DNA from: Myxococcales bacterium
Lineage (GTDB): Bacteria > Myxococcota_A > Polyangia > Polyangiales > Polyangiaceae
DNA: 47,548 nucleotides
Direction of reading: 5' to 3'
NCBI GenBank assembly: GCA_025354825.1
Contig: JANXMC010000211.1
Location: forward strand, 1 to 47,548
Shown here: positions 35,326 through 43,948 of the stretch, piece after piece
Position numbering within the stretch: the first letter of the stretch is position 1
Layout: every line of letters begins with the position of its first letter
Translations under genes and position numbers: made by a program
Notes under the pieces: model-generated
Told to the model about the DNA's origin: nothing
Databases searched by the model: none
What the model saw: only the letters and a program-made list of their open reading frames with translations

Positions 35326-37902
35326 ATGCCCGTGCTCCCGCGTCTCCTCGATGCTCTCGACGAGCCGCTCCTCGTCGGACGCGAAAACGAGCTCGCGGTG
35401 ATCGCGCGCGCACTCGAGACCGATCGGCTCGTCACGCTGATCGGCTTGGCCGGCATCGGGAAGACGCGTTTGGCGGCCCGCATCAGCGCCGATCGCTTGC
35501 GCGCAGCAGGCGCCGGAGAGGGCGACCCGACTTGGTTCGTCGAGCTCTCGCGGGCGACGTCGCCAGAAGAACTCGTCGCGGCGATCGCGCGGGCGCTGGG
35601 TGTTCCGCGACGGGCAGAGCTCGCCGTGGTCGCGGACGCAGTCGCCGCGCACGGGTCATCCTTGTTGGTGCTCGACAACCTCGAGCAAATTGCCGGCGCC
35701 AGCGCGGTGGTCGACACCCTCCTGCGTACGGCGCCGTCGTTGCACGTGCTCGCGACGTCACGGAGCCCGCTGAAGCTCTCGCGCGAGACCCTCTTCGAGG
35801 TCGGGCCGCTCGCCGCCGCGGTCGACCTCTTCGTGGCGCGCGCCCGGTCCGTACGCAGAGACCTCACCTTCGACGAGGGTTCGATGCGCACCATCGCAGC
35901 GATCGTCGCGCACCTCGATCGGATCCCGCTGGCTGTCGAGCTGGCCGCGGCGAGGGCGCGCACGCTTCCGCTGCGAGACATTCTCGAACGTCTCGACGTG
36001 CTCGAGGTCTTCGCGGCGCCGAGGCACGACCGCCCACCGAGACAGACGACCCTGCGCGGTGCGCTCGATTGGTCCTGGGATCTACTCGACGATCGAGCGC
36101 GTTCGGCGCTGGTGGTCAGCGCCGTCTTTCGCGGGCCCTTCGACGTCAGCGCGTACGCCGCCGTCTCCCGCTGCGACGAGCTCGAGGCGATCGACCAGCT
36201 CGAGCAACTGGTGGATGCGTCTCTCGTCCACGTCGTCTCCGGTGAGCGCGCGCGATTCGCGCTCTTTGGGCCCGTGCGCGTCTGGGCCGATGAGCGCTTG
36301 TCGATGGCGCCGCAAGGCGAAGGGGTGCGAGAACGTCACGCCCGCCTCTTTTCGTCGCGTGCCGAGGCGGACGACGGAGCCGATCTCGAAGCTGCCTTGG
36401 CCTTCGCCGCCGCTCGCCGCGACGTACGAGAATTCGTCGACGTCGGTCTTCGTCTGGCCATCGCCCTCGCGCGCCTCACGCCAGCCGACGGACTCTCCAA
36501 TCCCGCGCTTTCGGCCCTCGATTCTCTGCTCGACGCATCGCCCGAAGACGCGGACGACCAGGCGGCGCGACGCATCGCCGAAGCCAAGTTGGAGCGCGCC
36601 TATTCACTCGTGCTCCTCGGTCGAGTCACAGCTGCGGAGGACGATGCGCGTGCCGCCCTGATCGTCGCCGAACGCCTCGGTGATGGGGCGATGCTCGCCC
36701 GTGCGTGCCGCGAGCTCGGCCACGCCAGGTTTCGCGCCGGGGCTCCGATGGAGCTCCTCGAGCTGAGCCGACGCGGCCACGCGGCGCTCGAATCGATGGG
36801 CGATCGACGCGGCGCAGTCGATCACCTCAAGGGCGAGGCCGTCGCCCTTCTCTACCTGCGTCGCCTCACCGAAGCTCGGGTGCTGCTCGAGGACATTCGC
36901 ATGCGCGGCGCCGCGCTCGGTGACGTGCACATCGAGGCCTTCGCCGAGAACGGGCTCGCCATGAGCGCGCTCGAGCTCGGCCAGTTCGAGGTGTCGCGCG
37001 AGCACTACCTACGTTGTTTGGAGCTCGCTCGTCTCGCCGCATCGCCGCGAGTCGCGATGATCGCCACGGGTTTTCTCGGCCTCCTTCACCTGGTGTTTGG
37101 CGACGACGACGAAGCTCTCGGCTACGCACGCGTCGCAGTCGAGAGCGCTCGATCGCTCGGCGATCCCTTGGCCGAGGCGATGTTTCTCGCGACCTCGGCG
37201 TCGAGCCTGGCCCAGCGAGGCGAGCTCGCCGAGGCGGCGGAACTGCTGCGCGTCGCCGCTCGCAAAGCCGAGGGGAGCGAGCACGTCAGTCCGGTCATCG
37301 AGCTGTTTGGCGCCGTGCTCGAGCTTGCACGCGCGCGCGGCGCCGCGACGGCCGGAGAGCTCACCGCCTGGAATCGCGCGCGCGGGCTGGCGCGGCAACG
37401 GCTCGACGAGGCGGAGCGCGTCCGCGAAGGAGGGGGAAATCTCCTCGACCGCTCGTCCTTGGCTCGCATCGTCCACGAGCTCGTCACGCGGCTCCTTCGA
37501 AGGTGCGACGAGTCGCCAGGTGCGAAGAACCAACCCGAGCAGCCCGCGTCCTCCGAGCGCGTGCGAGGGAAACTCATTCTCGATGAGAATGGAGGCTTCA
37601 CCCTCGGGGGTGTATCGGTCGACCTCTCTCGCCGCGTGGCCATGCGAAGGATCCTCGTCGCGCTGTGCGAGCAGCACGAAAGCTCGCCAGGCGTCCCCCT
37701 CTCGCTTCGGGTGCTGGTCAGGCGCGGATGGCCCGAGGACAAGCTGCCTCGGGACATCGCGCAGAACCGAGTTCACGTGGCGCTGGTCACGCTCAGATCA
37801 CTCGGTCTTCGGGGAGTCTTGCTGCGGAGGCCGGAGGGCTACCTCTTCGAGCCATCGCTCGAGCTCGAGCGCACCGAGCCAGTCGGCGACGCGTCGCGAT
37901 GA
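35326..37902 (+). CDS. STAND-type ATPase regulator with C-terminal winged-helix domain
   Basis: The product is 858 residues from the ATG at 35326; an in-frame TTG at 35260 overlaps the upstream kinase gene and is the alternative. 'LIGLAGIGKTRLA' (Walker A, about residues 40-47), 'SLLVLDNLEQI' (Walker B) and 'VLATSRSPLKLS' form a STAND/NB-ARC ATPase core, followed by helical TPR-like repeats (about 400-700). At the C-terminus an OmpR-type winged helix ('RRILVALCEQH', 'RVHVALVTLRSLGLRGVLLR', 'RPEGYLFEP') should bind DNA. This resembles AfsR/MalT-type regulators, but with the DNA-binding part last. It likely acts as the output of the two kinases. Its 3' end overlaps the convergent gene by 110 bases. 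Confidence 0.85.
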   Translation: MPVLPRLLDALDEPLLVGRENELAVIARALETDRLVTLIGLAGIGKTRLAARISADRLRAAGAGEGDPTWFVELSRATSPEELVAAIARALGVPRRAELAVVADAVAAHGSSLLVLDNLEQIAGASAVVDTLLRTAPSLHVLATSRSPLKLSRETLFEVGPLAAAVDLFVARARSVRRDLTFDEGSMRTIAAIVAHLDRIPLAVELAAARARTLPLRDILERLDVLEVFAAPRHDRPPRQTTLRGALDWSWDLLDDRARSALVVSAVFRGPFDVSAYAAVSRCDELEAIDQLEQLVDASLVHVVSGERARFALFGPVRVWADERLSMAPQGEGVRERHARLFSSRAEADDGADLEAALAFAAARRDVREFVDVGLRLAIALARLTPADGLSNPALSALDSLLDASPEDADDQAARRIAEAKLERAYSLVLLGRVTAAEDDARAALIVAERLGDGAMLARACRELGHARFRAGAPMELLELSRRGHAALESMGDRRGAVDHLKGEAVALLYLRRLTEARVLLEDIRMRGAALGDVHIEAFAENGLAMSALELGQFEVSREHYLRCLELARLAASPRVAMIATGFLGLLHLVFGDDDEALGYARVAVESARSLGDPLAEAMFLATSASSLAQRGELAEAAELLRVAARKAEGSEHVSPVIELFGAVLELARARGAATAGELTAWNRARGLARQRLDEAERVREGGGNLLDRSSLARIVHELVTRLLRRCDESPGAKNQPEQPASSERVRGKLILDENGGFTLGGVSVDLSRRVAMRRILVALCEQHESSPGVPLSLRVLVRRGWPEDKLPRDIAQNRVHVALVTLRSLGLRGVLLRRPEGYLFEPSLELERTEPVGDASR

Positions 37903-39493
37903 ACCCCAGCCCGACGAGCGCTTCGATGGCGAACGCGGCCGGACCGTCGTTGCCAGAACCGCGGTTGCCAGAGCCGCCTGCGACGACGCAGCCGCAGCCG
38001 GCGCCATCGCCCGGACTCGCCACCTCGGCGTCGCCAGGCGGAGCGGATACGCCCGAATCCGTCGCCGGTTTGGCGTCGTCGCCTCCATCGATCGGCGAGC
38101 CATCGAGCTTGGTGCCGGAATCGACATCGGAGTCGGAGGCTCGAGTGTCCCCGACGCTGCCATCGGTGACGGAGGCGTCGGCTCCAGCATCTTCGCCGCC
38201 CGTCACGGCGCCCCGCTCGTACGCGCCGCGATCGGGGCCTTTGCCTACCGGGCGGCTGGCGCCGGTGAGATCGAAGGGTGAAGTGAGGCTCGTCGTCGCC
38301 GTGTCGAGGGCCGGGCTGTCGGAGGCGAGACGAAAGTCGGCCACCAGCGGATCGAGAGACGCCGAGAGCACCTTCGGATCGGCGACCACGTCATTCGCCC
38401 CCTTCACGGCCACCTTGCCGCCGAAGTAGACGTTGTAGTCGTAGGTCGCGGTCGACGAGCCGGGCTTCGAGTTCACGTCTCCGTCGGTTCGACCGATCAT
38501 CACGTTGTTGAACATGTGAACGTCGTCGGAGGAGTTGGCGAAGATCTCCGCATAGCCGACGACCTGTCCGTTTTGGTAAGTCGTGTTGTGGATGATGTCG
38601 ACGTGGTCGCTATGGTACGCGTGAATTCCCGAGCCGCCGTTGCCGACGCTGAGGTTGTCCTCGACGAGGAATCGCCCTTTGTAGGCGGTGAGCGGCGGCG
38701 TCAGACCGACGTTGCGCGCCGAGTCGATGATGATGCCGTTGCCGTCCGACAGCTTGTCGATCTCCGTCCACTTGACGAGCGTCTTGTTACGGAAAACCCG
38801 ATTGCGCCGGACGATCATCTTAACGGTGGTGGCGTCGTCGAAATTCCAGGCGTTCAGATAGCTGATTCCGCTCGAGGCGTAGCGAGTGTGCCAGGAAGTC
38901 TCGTGGACGAAGTTGTCTTCGACGGTGACGTAGTCCGCTTGAATCGCCGAGATGCCGGCGCCAGGGCAGTCGTGCACGTCGTTGCCCACGATGAGGACGT
39001 GATGCGCCTTCGCGTCGACTGCCCGACTGTCGATCGAGATGCCATTGCCGTTGCATGCGGGGTCGGGCGCCACGCCGGCCACGCCATTGGCGACGCATTG
39101 GTCGAGCGTTCGACTGGCCATCGCGCCGATGACCTCGAACCCTCGAATCTCGATGTGATGCGCCGACTCGATGTAGATCGCGTTCCAGGCGCTCGACTGC
39201 ACCTTCGGTTTCGCACCAGCCTTCGCGACGAAGCGTATCCAGGCGAGGTCGGTGCCCGAATTCTTGATGGAGAAGGGATCGTAGTTTCCATCGTCGACCT
39301 CGACGACGTCACCGGCCTTGGTCGCGTTCGCAGCCGCTTGCAGCGATCGAAGCGCGAGCGCCGACGTCGAGCCGTCGTTCTTGTCGCTGCCCGTTCCCGA
39401 GACGTGAATCGTCTTCGCGGAGGCCTGCTGGGCGAGGAGACTGGCGAGGAGCACACCTAGCGTGGAGACCCACCCGATGAGCGCTTTCTTCAT
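37793..39493 (-). CDS. Secreted right-handed parallel beta-helix protein with MYXO-CTERM-like tail
   Basis: The 566-residue product has a signal peptide ('LLASLLAQQASA') and a DUF1565/pectate-lyase-like start 'TIHVSGTGSDKNDGSTSALA'. It continues with long beta-helix coils rich in N/D/V ladders ('IYIESAHHIEIRGFEVIGA', 'HHVLIVGNDVHDCPGAGISA', 'VDIIHNTTYQNGQVVGY'). A Ser/Asp/Gly-rich linker (about 425-500) follows. The C-terminus has a Cys pair ('GAGCGCVVAGG'), a hydrophobic span ('AFAIEALVGLGFI') and an Arg cluster ('RRRLAR'), the MYXO-CTERM layout for surface sorting. It may degrade polysaccharide. The final ~30 residues lie antisense to the STAND gene. Confidence 0.8.
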   Translation of the reverse strand: MKKALIGWVSTLGVLLASLLAQQASAKTIHVSGTGSDKNDGSTSALALRSLQAAANATKAGDVVEVDDGNYDPFSIKNSGTDLAWIRFVAKAGAKPKVQSSAWNAIYIESAHHIEIRGFEVIGAMASRTLDQCVANGVAGVAPDPACNGNGISIDSRAVDAKAHHVLIVGNDVHDCPGAGISAIQADYVTVEDNFVHETSWHTRYASSGISYLNAWNFDDATTVKMIVRRNRVFRNKTLVKWTEIDKLSDGNGIIIDSARNVGLTPPLTAYKGRFLVEDNLSVGNGGSGIHAYHSDHVDIIHNTTYQNGQVVGYAEIFANSSDDVHMFNNVMIGRTDGDVNSKPGSSTATYDYNVYFGGKVAVKGANDVVADPKVLSASLDPLVADFRLASDSPALDTATTSLTSPFDLTGASRPVGKGPDRGAYERGAVTGGEDAGADASVTDGSVGDTRASDSDVDSGTKLDGSPIDGGDDAKPATDSGVSAPPGDAEVASPGDGAGCGCVVAGGSGNRGSGNDGPAAFAIEALVGLGFIATRRRLARCARARAMARRGSPPASAARLPEDRVI

Positions 39494-39594
39494 GATCGGG
39501 GTGTCGCATGGCTACGCGACGGGACAAGGCGCGCGCCGTAAATTAGGTCATAAATCGGCCGAGATCCGCCAATTTCGCGCCTTCTCGTGCACCG

Positions 39595-40989
39595 TCACTT
39601 GTACGCTGCCGCCAACATCGCCTGTGCCCACGCTTCGCGATAGAGCCGAATGCCCTCGGCGTTGGGATGGAGGTCGTCGCGGAAGAGCGTGCTCTTTCCG
39701 GTGAAGAGGGCATAGAGATCAGGCCCCTTCAGCATCTGAGGAAACTCGGTGTACAGCGCATCGATCTTGGCATTGAGCGACGGCGCGTTCGCCTGCAAGC
39801 CGGTGCTCGGTGCCCACGGCACCTTGGGCACGCAGAGAATCTTCCCCGCCGCGATCACCTTGGTCGCGATCTTGCGGAAGTTGTCATAGGCAGTCGCCAC
39901 GCCCGCGGGGTTACCGTTCACGTCGTTGGTGCCATAGCTCAAACAGACGAATCGGCCGGGAAACTTGGTCAGCCAAGCGTCGATGTGGGCGAGCGCGTCG
40001 TCGGTCTTGGTGCCGCCGATGCCACCTGCTTCGGCAGCCGGGTAGTACGCTGGATTGCCGGTGAACTTGGGGAGCGTGCTCGTCGGATTGCCCGCGTTGA
40101 TCAGCTGGCCGAAGCTGGTGAGTCCCGTCGCGCCGGCCGAGTCGGTGCCCATCGCGAAGGCGGTGATCGAGTCGCCGTAGAAAATCCACGAATCGGTCGC
40201 GCCTGCCGACGCGTCGTGCACGTCGAGGTTGATCGAGACGTCGGCGTTCGAGGGCGAGCCGTCGCTCTTGGTCGTCCGCAGGCGAATCCAGTTGTAGCCG
40301 GCGAACGCCACCAGGTGCTGTCGTGAATGGAGCGTGTTGCCGGTGACGGTCGCCAGCGCCGTCCATCCCGTCGTCGGCGCGCTCGAAGCCGTCGCTGCGG
40401 GATTGCCTTCTACGACATAGTCGCCGGGAACGTTGTAACCGACCTCGGCAAAATACGAGTGGTCCCAATTGTAGGTGGCGGTGTTGTACCAAGCGACGAC
40501 GACCTGTGCGCGATGTGCCGTCGGTACGCTCGAAAGATCGTAGGCGAGAGTAGCCGGCGTCGCGGCGGAGATGGCGCCAGTCGAGCGCCAGTTGGTGTCG
40601 TAGCTGGCGTCGTTGGCGTCCTTGGCAGTGCCCGACGACGCGAAGGCCGGAACCCCGCGGCTGATCAGCGGCATCGGCGCGAGGTGCGCGGAGCCGGCGT
40701 CACCCGTGTCACCGCTGCCACCCGAATCGCCGACGTCGGACGAGGAATCACCGGCATCGACGACGACGGAGTCGGGCCCCCCGTCGGCGATCGACGAGTC
40801 GAGCTTCGCATCGCCGCTTGCGTCGGTGATCACGTCCGCCGAACTGTCGCTCGCCCCCGAGGTCGAATCGACGTTCGCATCGGAACCGCTCGCGGGCCCA
40901 TCGTCGCTCGACGACGAACATCCGACGGGGAACGCGGGGAACGCGAAGAGCGCCACGAGCAAAGGCGCCAGGGCGAAGGTTCGAGCCAT
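39595..40989 (-). CDS. SGNH/GDSL-family hydrolase lipoprotein with a discoidin-like domain
   Basis: The 464-residue product begins with a lipoprotein signal ('FPAFPVGC', Cys24), then a Ser/Asp linker to about residue 100. Residues about 108-260 ('GTAKDANDASYDTNWRSTGA', 'ATLAYDLSS') look like an F5/8-type or CBM32-like carbohydrate-binding domain. The SGNH hydrolase domain follows, with Ser274 in 'FYGDSITA', Asn355 in 'SYGTNDVN' and 'DDLHPNAEG' with the D-X2-H dyad (Asp438, His441). It likely removes acyl groups from a surface-bound polysaccharide. It lies in the same orientation as the beta-helix gene (101 bases apart) and the downstream lipoprotein gene, so these may be one carbohydrate-directed cluster. 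Confidence 0.85.
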   Translation of the reverse strand: MARTFALAPLLVALFAFPAFPVGCSSSSDDGPASGSDANVDSTSGASDSSADVITDASGDAKLDSSIADGGPDSVVVDAGDSSSDVGDSGGSGDTGDAGSAHLAPMPLISRGVPAFASSGTAKDANDASYDTNWRSTGAISAATPATLAYDLSSVPTAHRAQVVVAWYNTATYNWDHSYFAEVGYNVPGDYVVEGNPAATASSAPTTGWTALATVTGNTLHSRQHLVAFAGYNWIRLRTTKSDGSPSNADVSINLDVHDASAGATDSWIFYGDSITAFAMGTDSAGATGLTSFGQLINAGNPTSTLPKFTGNPAYYPAAEAGGIGGTKTDDALAHIDAWLTKFPGRFVCLSYGTNDVNGNPAGVATAYDNFRKIATKVIAAGKILCVPKVPWAPSTGLQANAPSLNAKIDALYTEFPQMLKGPDLYALFTGKSTLFRDDLHPNAEGIRLYREAWAQAMLAAAYK

Positions 40990-41035
40990 CCCTTCACGGT
41001 ATCTGCGCAGGAGAGAATGGCAACGTCACCCGCCG

Positions 41036-42508
41036 TCACTCTGCCGAGATCTCTTCGATCACCACGGCGATCACTGGATATTGCTTCTGGTCGATGGGGG
41101 TATATTGGTCACCGAGAATGACGACGAAATCGTAGTCGCCCGCCGCGGCGATGGGGCGTGTCTCGAGGGTCGTCGGCTCGCCAGCGACGTCCATTCCGAG
41201 GACGGGAGCGGCGAGAGGCGTGAGCTCGCTGATGCGGCGGTTGGGCACGGTGACGCCGCGATCGAGCTTGGCCATCACTTCGAAGCGGAGTTGGCCGGTA
41301 TAGGCATCACCGGTGATCGAGTGCGAGTCCGCGAGAAGGCGATAGCGCAGCCGCACTTTGCCGGGCTTGCCTAGGTGCACGCGTCCGGCATACCCGATGC
41401 GCGTGGAGCGGAACCGCGCGTCGATTGCGGGGCCGAGCAAGAGGCAGCTGCCCGGCGTCGTGCACACCGCGTCGGGTACGTCGGTGCTCGTCTTTCCATA
41501 GGCGAAGCCCGGGACGACGCCGCCGACGAAACGATGCGTGGCGATCGCAGGCCCCGGGTCGACGAGCTTGATCGAGCCGGAAAATGGGAGAATCGCGTTG
41601 CCGGCGGGATCGTGCGCGCGTCCATTCACGTGGACGACGAGCGGGCCGAGCACGTCGGTGCGTAAGGTGCCCCGCGCGTCGATGACGCCGAGGTAGCCAT
41701 CGTTCGGCAGGATGGGGCCGAGGCCGAAGAGGTCGACCACGCCACCTTCGACGGTGATGGCGTCGGGGAAGTCGAGGAGCGGTTCGCTTCCGAGCACGCT
41801 GATGTACTCCCAGGGAAAGAGCGCATCGGTCGGGCCGTCGCTGGAGCCCCCGAGACGCACCGAGGGAACGGTGGCGTCGGGGATCAGCGTGCCGGTCGCG
41901 CGCACTTCGGCCCCCTTCCCGGTGACGGGATCAGCGGTCTCGAAACCCGTGCCCGTGAAGCGAATCGTGCCGTCCGCGCCGCGTGTGAGCACGAAGCCGG
42001 AAAACTGATCGACCAACGTGACGCCCGAGCCATCGGTGACGGCCCACTCGACATCCGGGCCATCGATGACCGGCGTGAGCTTCATCGTCTGCTTCGCGCC
42101 GTCGAGCTCGCCGAAATAGCCGACCGCAACACCGAAGATTGGATAGATGCCGATGTGGTAGGCGTCGTGCTCCCACATGATGTCGAAGCGGGCCTTGGCG
42201 CCGATCGACGGCCCACGCGTGACGGGCACGCCGTCGACCTGCACGTCGTCGAAGCGAAGATCGTGAGCGCCGAGCCAGCGCGCGTCACGCGGACTGACCA
42301 CGGGGATGTGGTCGCCGAGGGGCGGAAGCGGCCGACCGCCGCTGGGCACCTGCACGCCGCCATTGCCGCCATTGCCGCCGTCTAGAGGCTCTGCCGACTT
42401 CGAGCCCCCGCAGCCGGCCATGGTGCCGGCGGTTCCGGCGGTTCCGGCCACGAGCCCGAGGGCGCAGATGCTGGCGAGGGCGAAGGTATGGGGACGAAGC
42501 ATGAGCAT
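41036..42508 (-). CDS. Uncharacterised secreted lipoprotein
   Basis: The 490-residue product starts at ATG 42508 with a signal peptide ending in lipobox 'MAGC' (about Cys33), then a Gly/Asn-rich linker. The rest is a large beta-rich protein with many strand-like stretches ('AKARFDIMWEHDAYHIGIYP', 'GFVLTRGADGTIRFTGTG', 'KVRLRYRLLADSHSITGDAY'). No domain recognised; repeated strand patterns suggest a beta sandwich or lectin-like fold. A second ATG (42502) two codons later is nearly equivalent. It is the most upstream of the three secreted genes on this strand. Three tandem 'GGNGG'-type repeats mark the linker. Confidence 0.6.
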   Translation of the reverse strand: MLMLRPHTFALASICALGLVAGTAGTAGTMAGCGGSKSAEPLDGGNGGNGGVQVPSGGRPLPPLGDHIPVVSPRDARWLGAHDLRFDDVQVDGVPVTRGPSIGAKARFDIMWEHDAYHIGIYPIFGVAVGYFGELDGAKQTMKLTPVIDGPDVEWAVTDGSGVTLVDQFSGFVLTRGADGTIRFTGTGFETADPVTGKGAEVRATGTLIPDATVPSVRLGGSSDGPTDALFPWEYISVLGSEPLLDFPDAITVEGGVVDLFGLGPILPNDGYLGVIDARGTLRTDVLGPLVVHVNGRAHDPAGNAILPFSGSIKLVDPGPAIATHRFVGGVVPGFAYGKTSTDVPDAVCTTPGSCLLLGPAIDARFRSTRIGYAGRVHLGKPGKVRLRYRLLADSHSITGDAYTGQLRFEVMAKLDRGVTVPNRRISELTPLAAPVLGMDVAGEPTTLETRPIAAAGDYDFVVILGDQYTPIDQKQYPVIAVVIEEISAE

Positions 42509-42824
42509 TGGATGGACACGGCTTGGAGCGAAGAGTCCCGCAGCGATCGCGAGTGCTCTGCGCTCGATCCTTCGACCGTAGACGACAGGGTACCCCGCGG
42601 GGTTCTCTCGGGTGGGGCGCATCGCGTCGGTGGGGCGTGTGGGCCTACGAATCTGCCCCGCCCGCAGGGGCTTGGATGGCCCCTTCATCGGCTCGGTTTT
42701 CCGGTGAAATCGTGCGCGGCGGTACTTGGCACGTCATCTGCTGAGCTGTTCGCCGAACGGCCGGGGGCGCCGCTCGGGGGCATCGGTTCGCGAGAGACGC
42801 GTCCCATCGAAACGGAGATCACCC
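42509..42824. other. Intergenic stretch without recognisable gene
   Basis: These 316 bases separate the divergent lipoprotein gene and BON gene. No gene or repeat of note was seen, and both promoters must lie here. The right end shows a purine-rich stretch (about 42805-42815) as the likely ribosome-binding region for the BON gene. Confidence 0.5.
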
Positions 42825-43193
42825 ATGAAGTCATTCGTCATCCTCGGCCTCGGCCTCGCCCTCGTGGGGACCGCGGCGTGCAACAAGGACAACAAAGTCC
42901 CGAACGACAACACCGAGAAGAACGATCGCGACAAGGACAACAAGACGCTCACACCGACGGACCAGAGCAACGAGGAGGTCGATACCAAGATCACCCAATC
43001 GATTCGCTCCAATCTGGTGAAGAGCGACTCGCTTTCGACCTACGCGAAGAACATCAAGATCATCACCATCCACGGCGTCGTCACCTTGCGCGGCCCTGTC
43101 GAGTCGGCGCAGGAGAAGAGCGACATCGCCGCGCTGGCGAAGAAGATCGACGGCGTCCAGGACCTCCACAACGAGCTGGAAGTCACCAACTGA
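42825..43193 (+). CDS. BON-domain lipoprotein (OsmY-like)
   Basis: The 122-residue product starts at ATG 42825. 'LVGTAAC' is a lipobox (Cys19). A short Lys/Asn/Asp linker precedes the BON domain: 'QSIRSNLVKSDSLSTYAKNI', 'KIITIHGVVTLRGPVESAQ' and 'VQDLHNELEV'. BON proteins such as OsmY bind phospholipid or act in osmotic and envelope stress. It is followed 67 bases later by the YflT-like gene and then by a GHKL ATPase gene, which suggests a stress-response cluster. The stop codon is the first part of a 9-bp tandem repeat. Confidence 0.9.
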   Translation: MKSFVILGLGLALVGTAACNKDNKVPNDNTEKNDRDKDNKTLTPTDQSNEEVDTKITQSIRSNLVKSDSLSTYAKNIKIITIHGVVTLRGPVESAQEKSDIAALAKKIDGVQDLHNELEVTN

Positions 43194-43217
43194 CGTCGCT
43201 GACGTCGCTGACGTCGC
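43191..43217 (+). repeat. TGACGTCGC tandem repeat, three copies
   Basis: Three exact copies of TGACGTCGC follow each other, the first of them starting with the TGA stop of the BON gene. Each includes the palindrome TGACGTC-like core GACGTC. Further copies are not seen nearby. It may be only slippage, or a binding site for a regulator of the next gene. Confidence 0.85.
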
Positions 43218-43260
43218 TGCACGGCTCGCATCACCCATCGGACATCGGAGAATTCGAACA

Positions 43261-43794
43261 ATGACCATGCACACTTCGGTTCTGGGCCTCACCACCACCC
43301 GTCAGCAGGCCGAGACCATCGTCGCCGCCTTGCACGAGCAGGGCATTCCTTCGCAGGACATTTCGGTGCTGCTGCCGAACAAGGAAGGCACGCACGACTT
43401 CGCCCACGAGAACAACACCAAGGCTCCCGAGGGCGCCATCGCGGGGGCCAGCGCCGGTGGAGCGCTCGGCGGCGGTCTCGGTCTCCTGCTCGGAATCGGC
43501 GCGCTCGCGATCCCCGGACTCGGCCCCTTCATCGCCGCGGGACCGATCATGGCCGCGCTGAGCGGGGCTGCCGTCGGTGCGGCTGCCGGAGGTCTCGCTG
43601 GCGCGCTCATCGGCCTCGGCATTCCCGAGATCGAGGCCAAGGCCTACGAAGGGAAGATCAAGAGCGGCAACATCTTGCTCGCGGTGCACGTCGGCGACTC
43701 CGGCGCGCGAACCCGCGTGAAGAAGGTCTTCGAAGCCTTCCAGGTCAAGGACATCGTCTCGGTCGGTGAAGTTCAGGCGAAGAAGAGCGCCTGA
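43261..43794 (+). CDS. YflT-like general stress protein with glycine-zipper membrane segments
   Basis: The 177-residue product starts at ATG 43261. The N-terminal part 'SVLGLTTTRQQAETIVAALH' and 'SQDISVLLPNK' and the C-terminal 'KIKSGNILLAVHVGDSG' form a split ferredoxin-like fold as in YflT/general stress protein 17M. Between them is a Gly/Ala-rich hydrophobic hairpin ('AGASAGGALGGGLGLLLGIG', 'GAAVGAAAGGLAGALIGLGI') like a glycine zipper. Members are induced by heat, salt or starvation. It fits with the neighbouring BON lipoprotein as a stress cluster. Location is likely membrane-associated. Confidence 0.85.
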   Translation: MTMHTSVLGLTTTRQQAETIVAALHEQGIPSQDISVLLPNKEGTHDFAHENNTKAPEGAIAGASAGGALGGGLGLLLGIGALAIPGLGPFIAAGPIMAALSGAAVGAAAGGLAGALIGLGIPEIEAKAYEGKIKSGNILLAVHVGDSGARTRVKKVFEAFQVKDIVSVGEVQAKKSA

Positions 43795-43948
43795 CGGCGA
43801 CGACACGACGACACGCCGGCGCGCCTCTCGCGGATCGCGGATCGCGGATCGCGAGGAGCGCTGGCGTGCTCGTACCCCGTTGCACAGAAATGAATCGACC
43901 GCGGTCGCACGCGCTGAGACATGCTCCTCAACTGGACTGGGGGACTCG

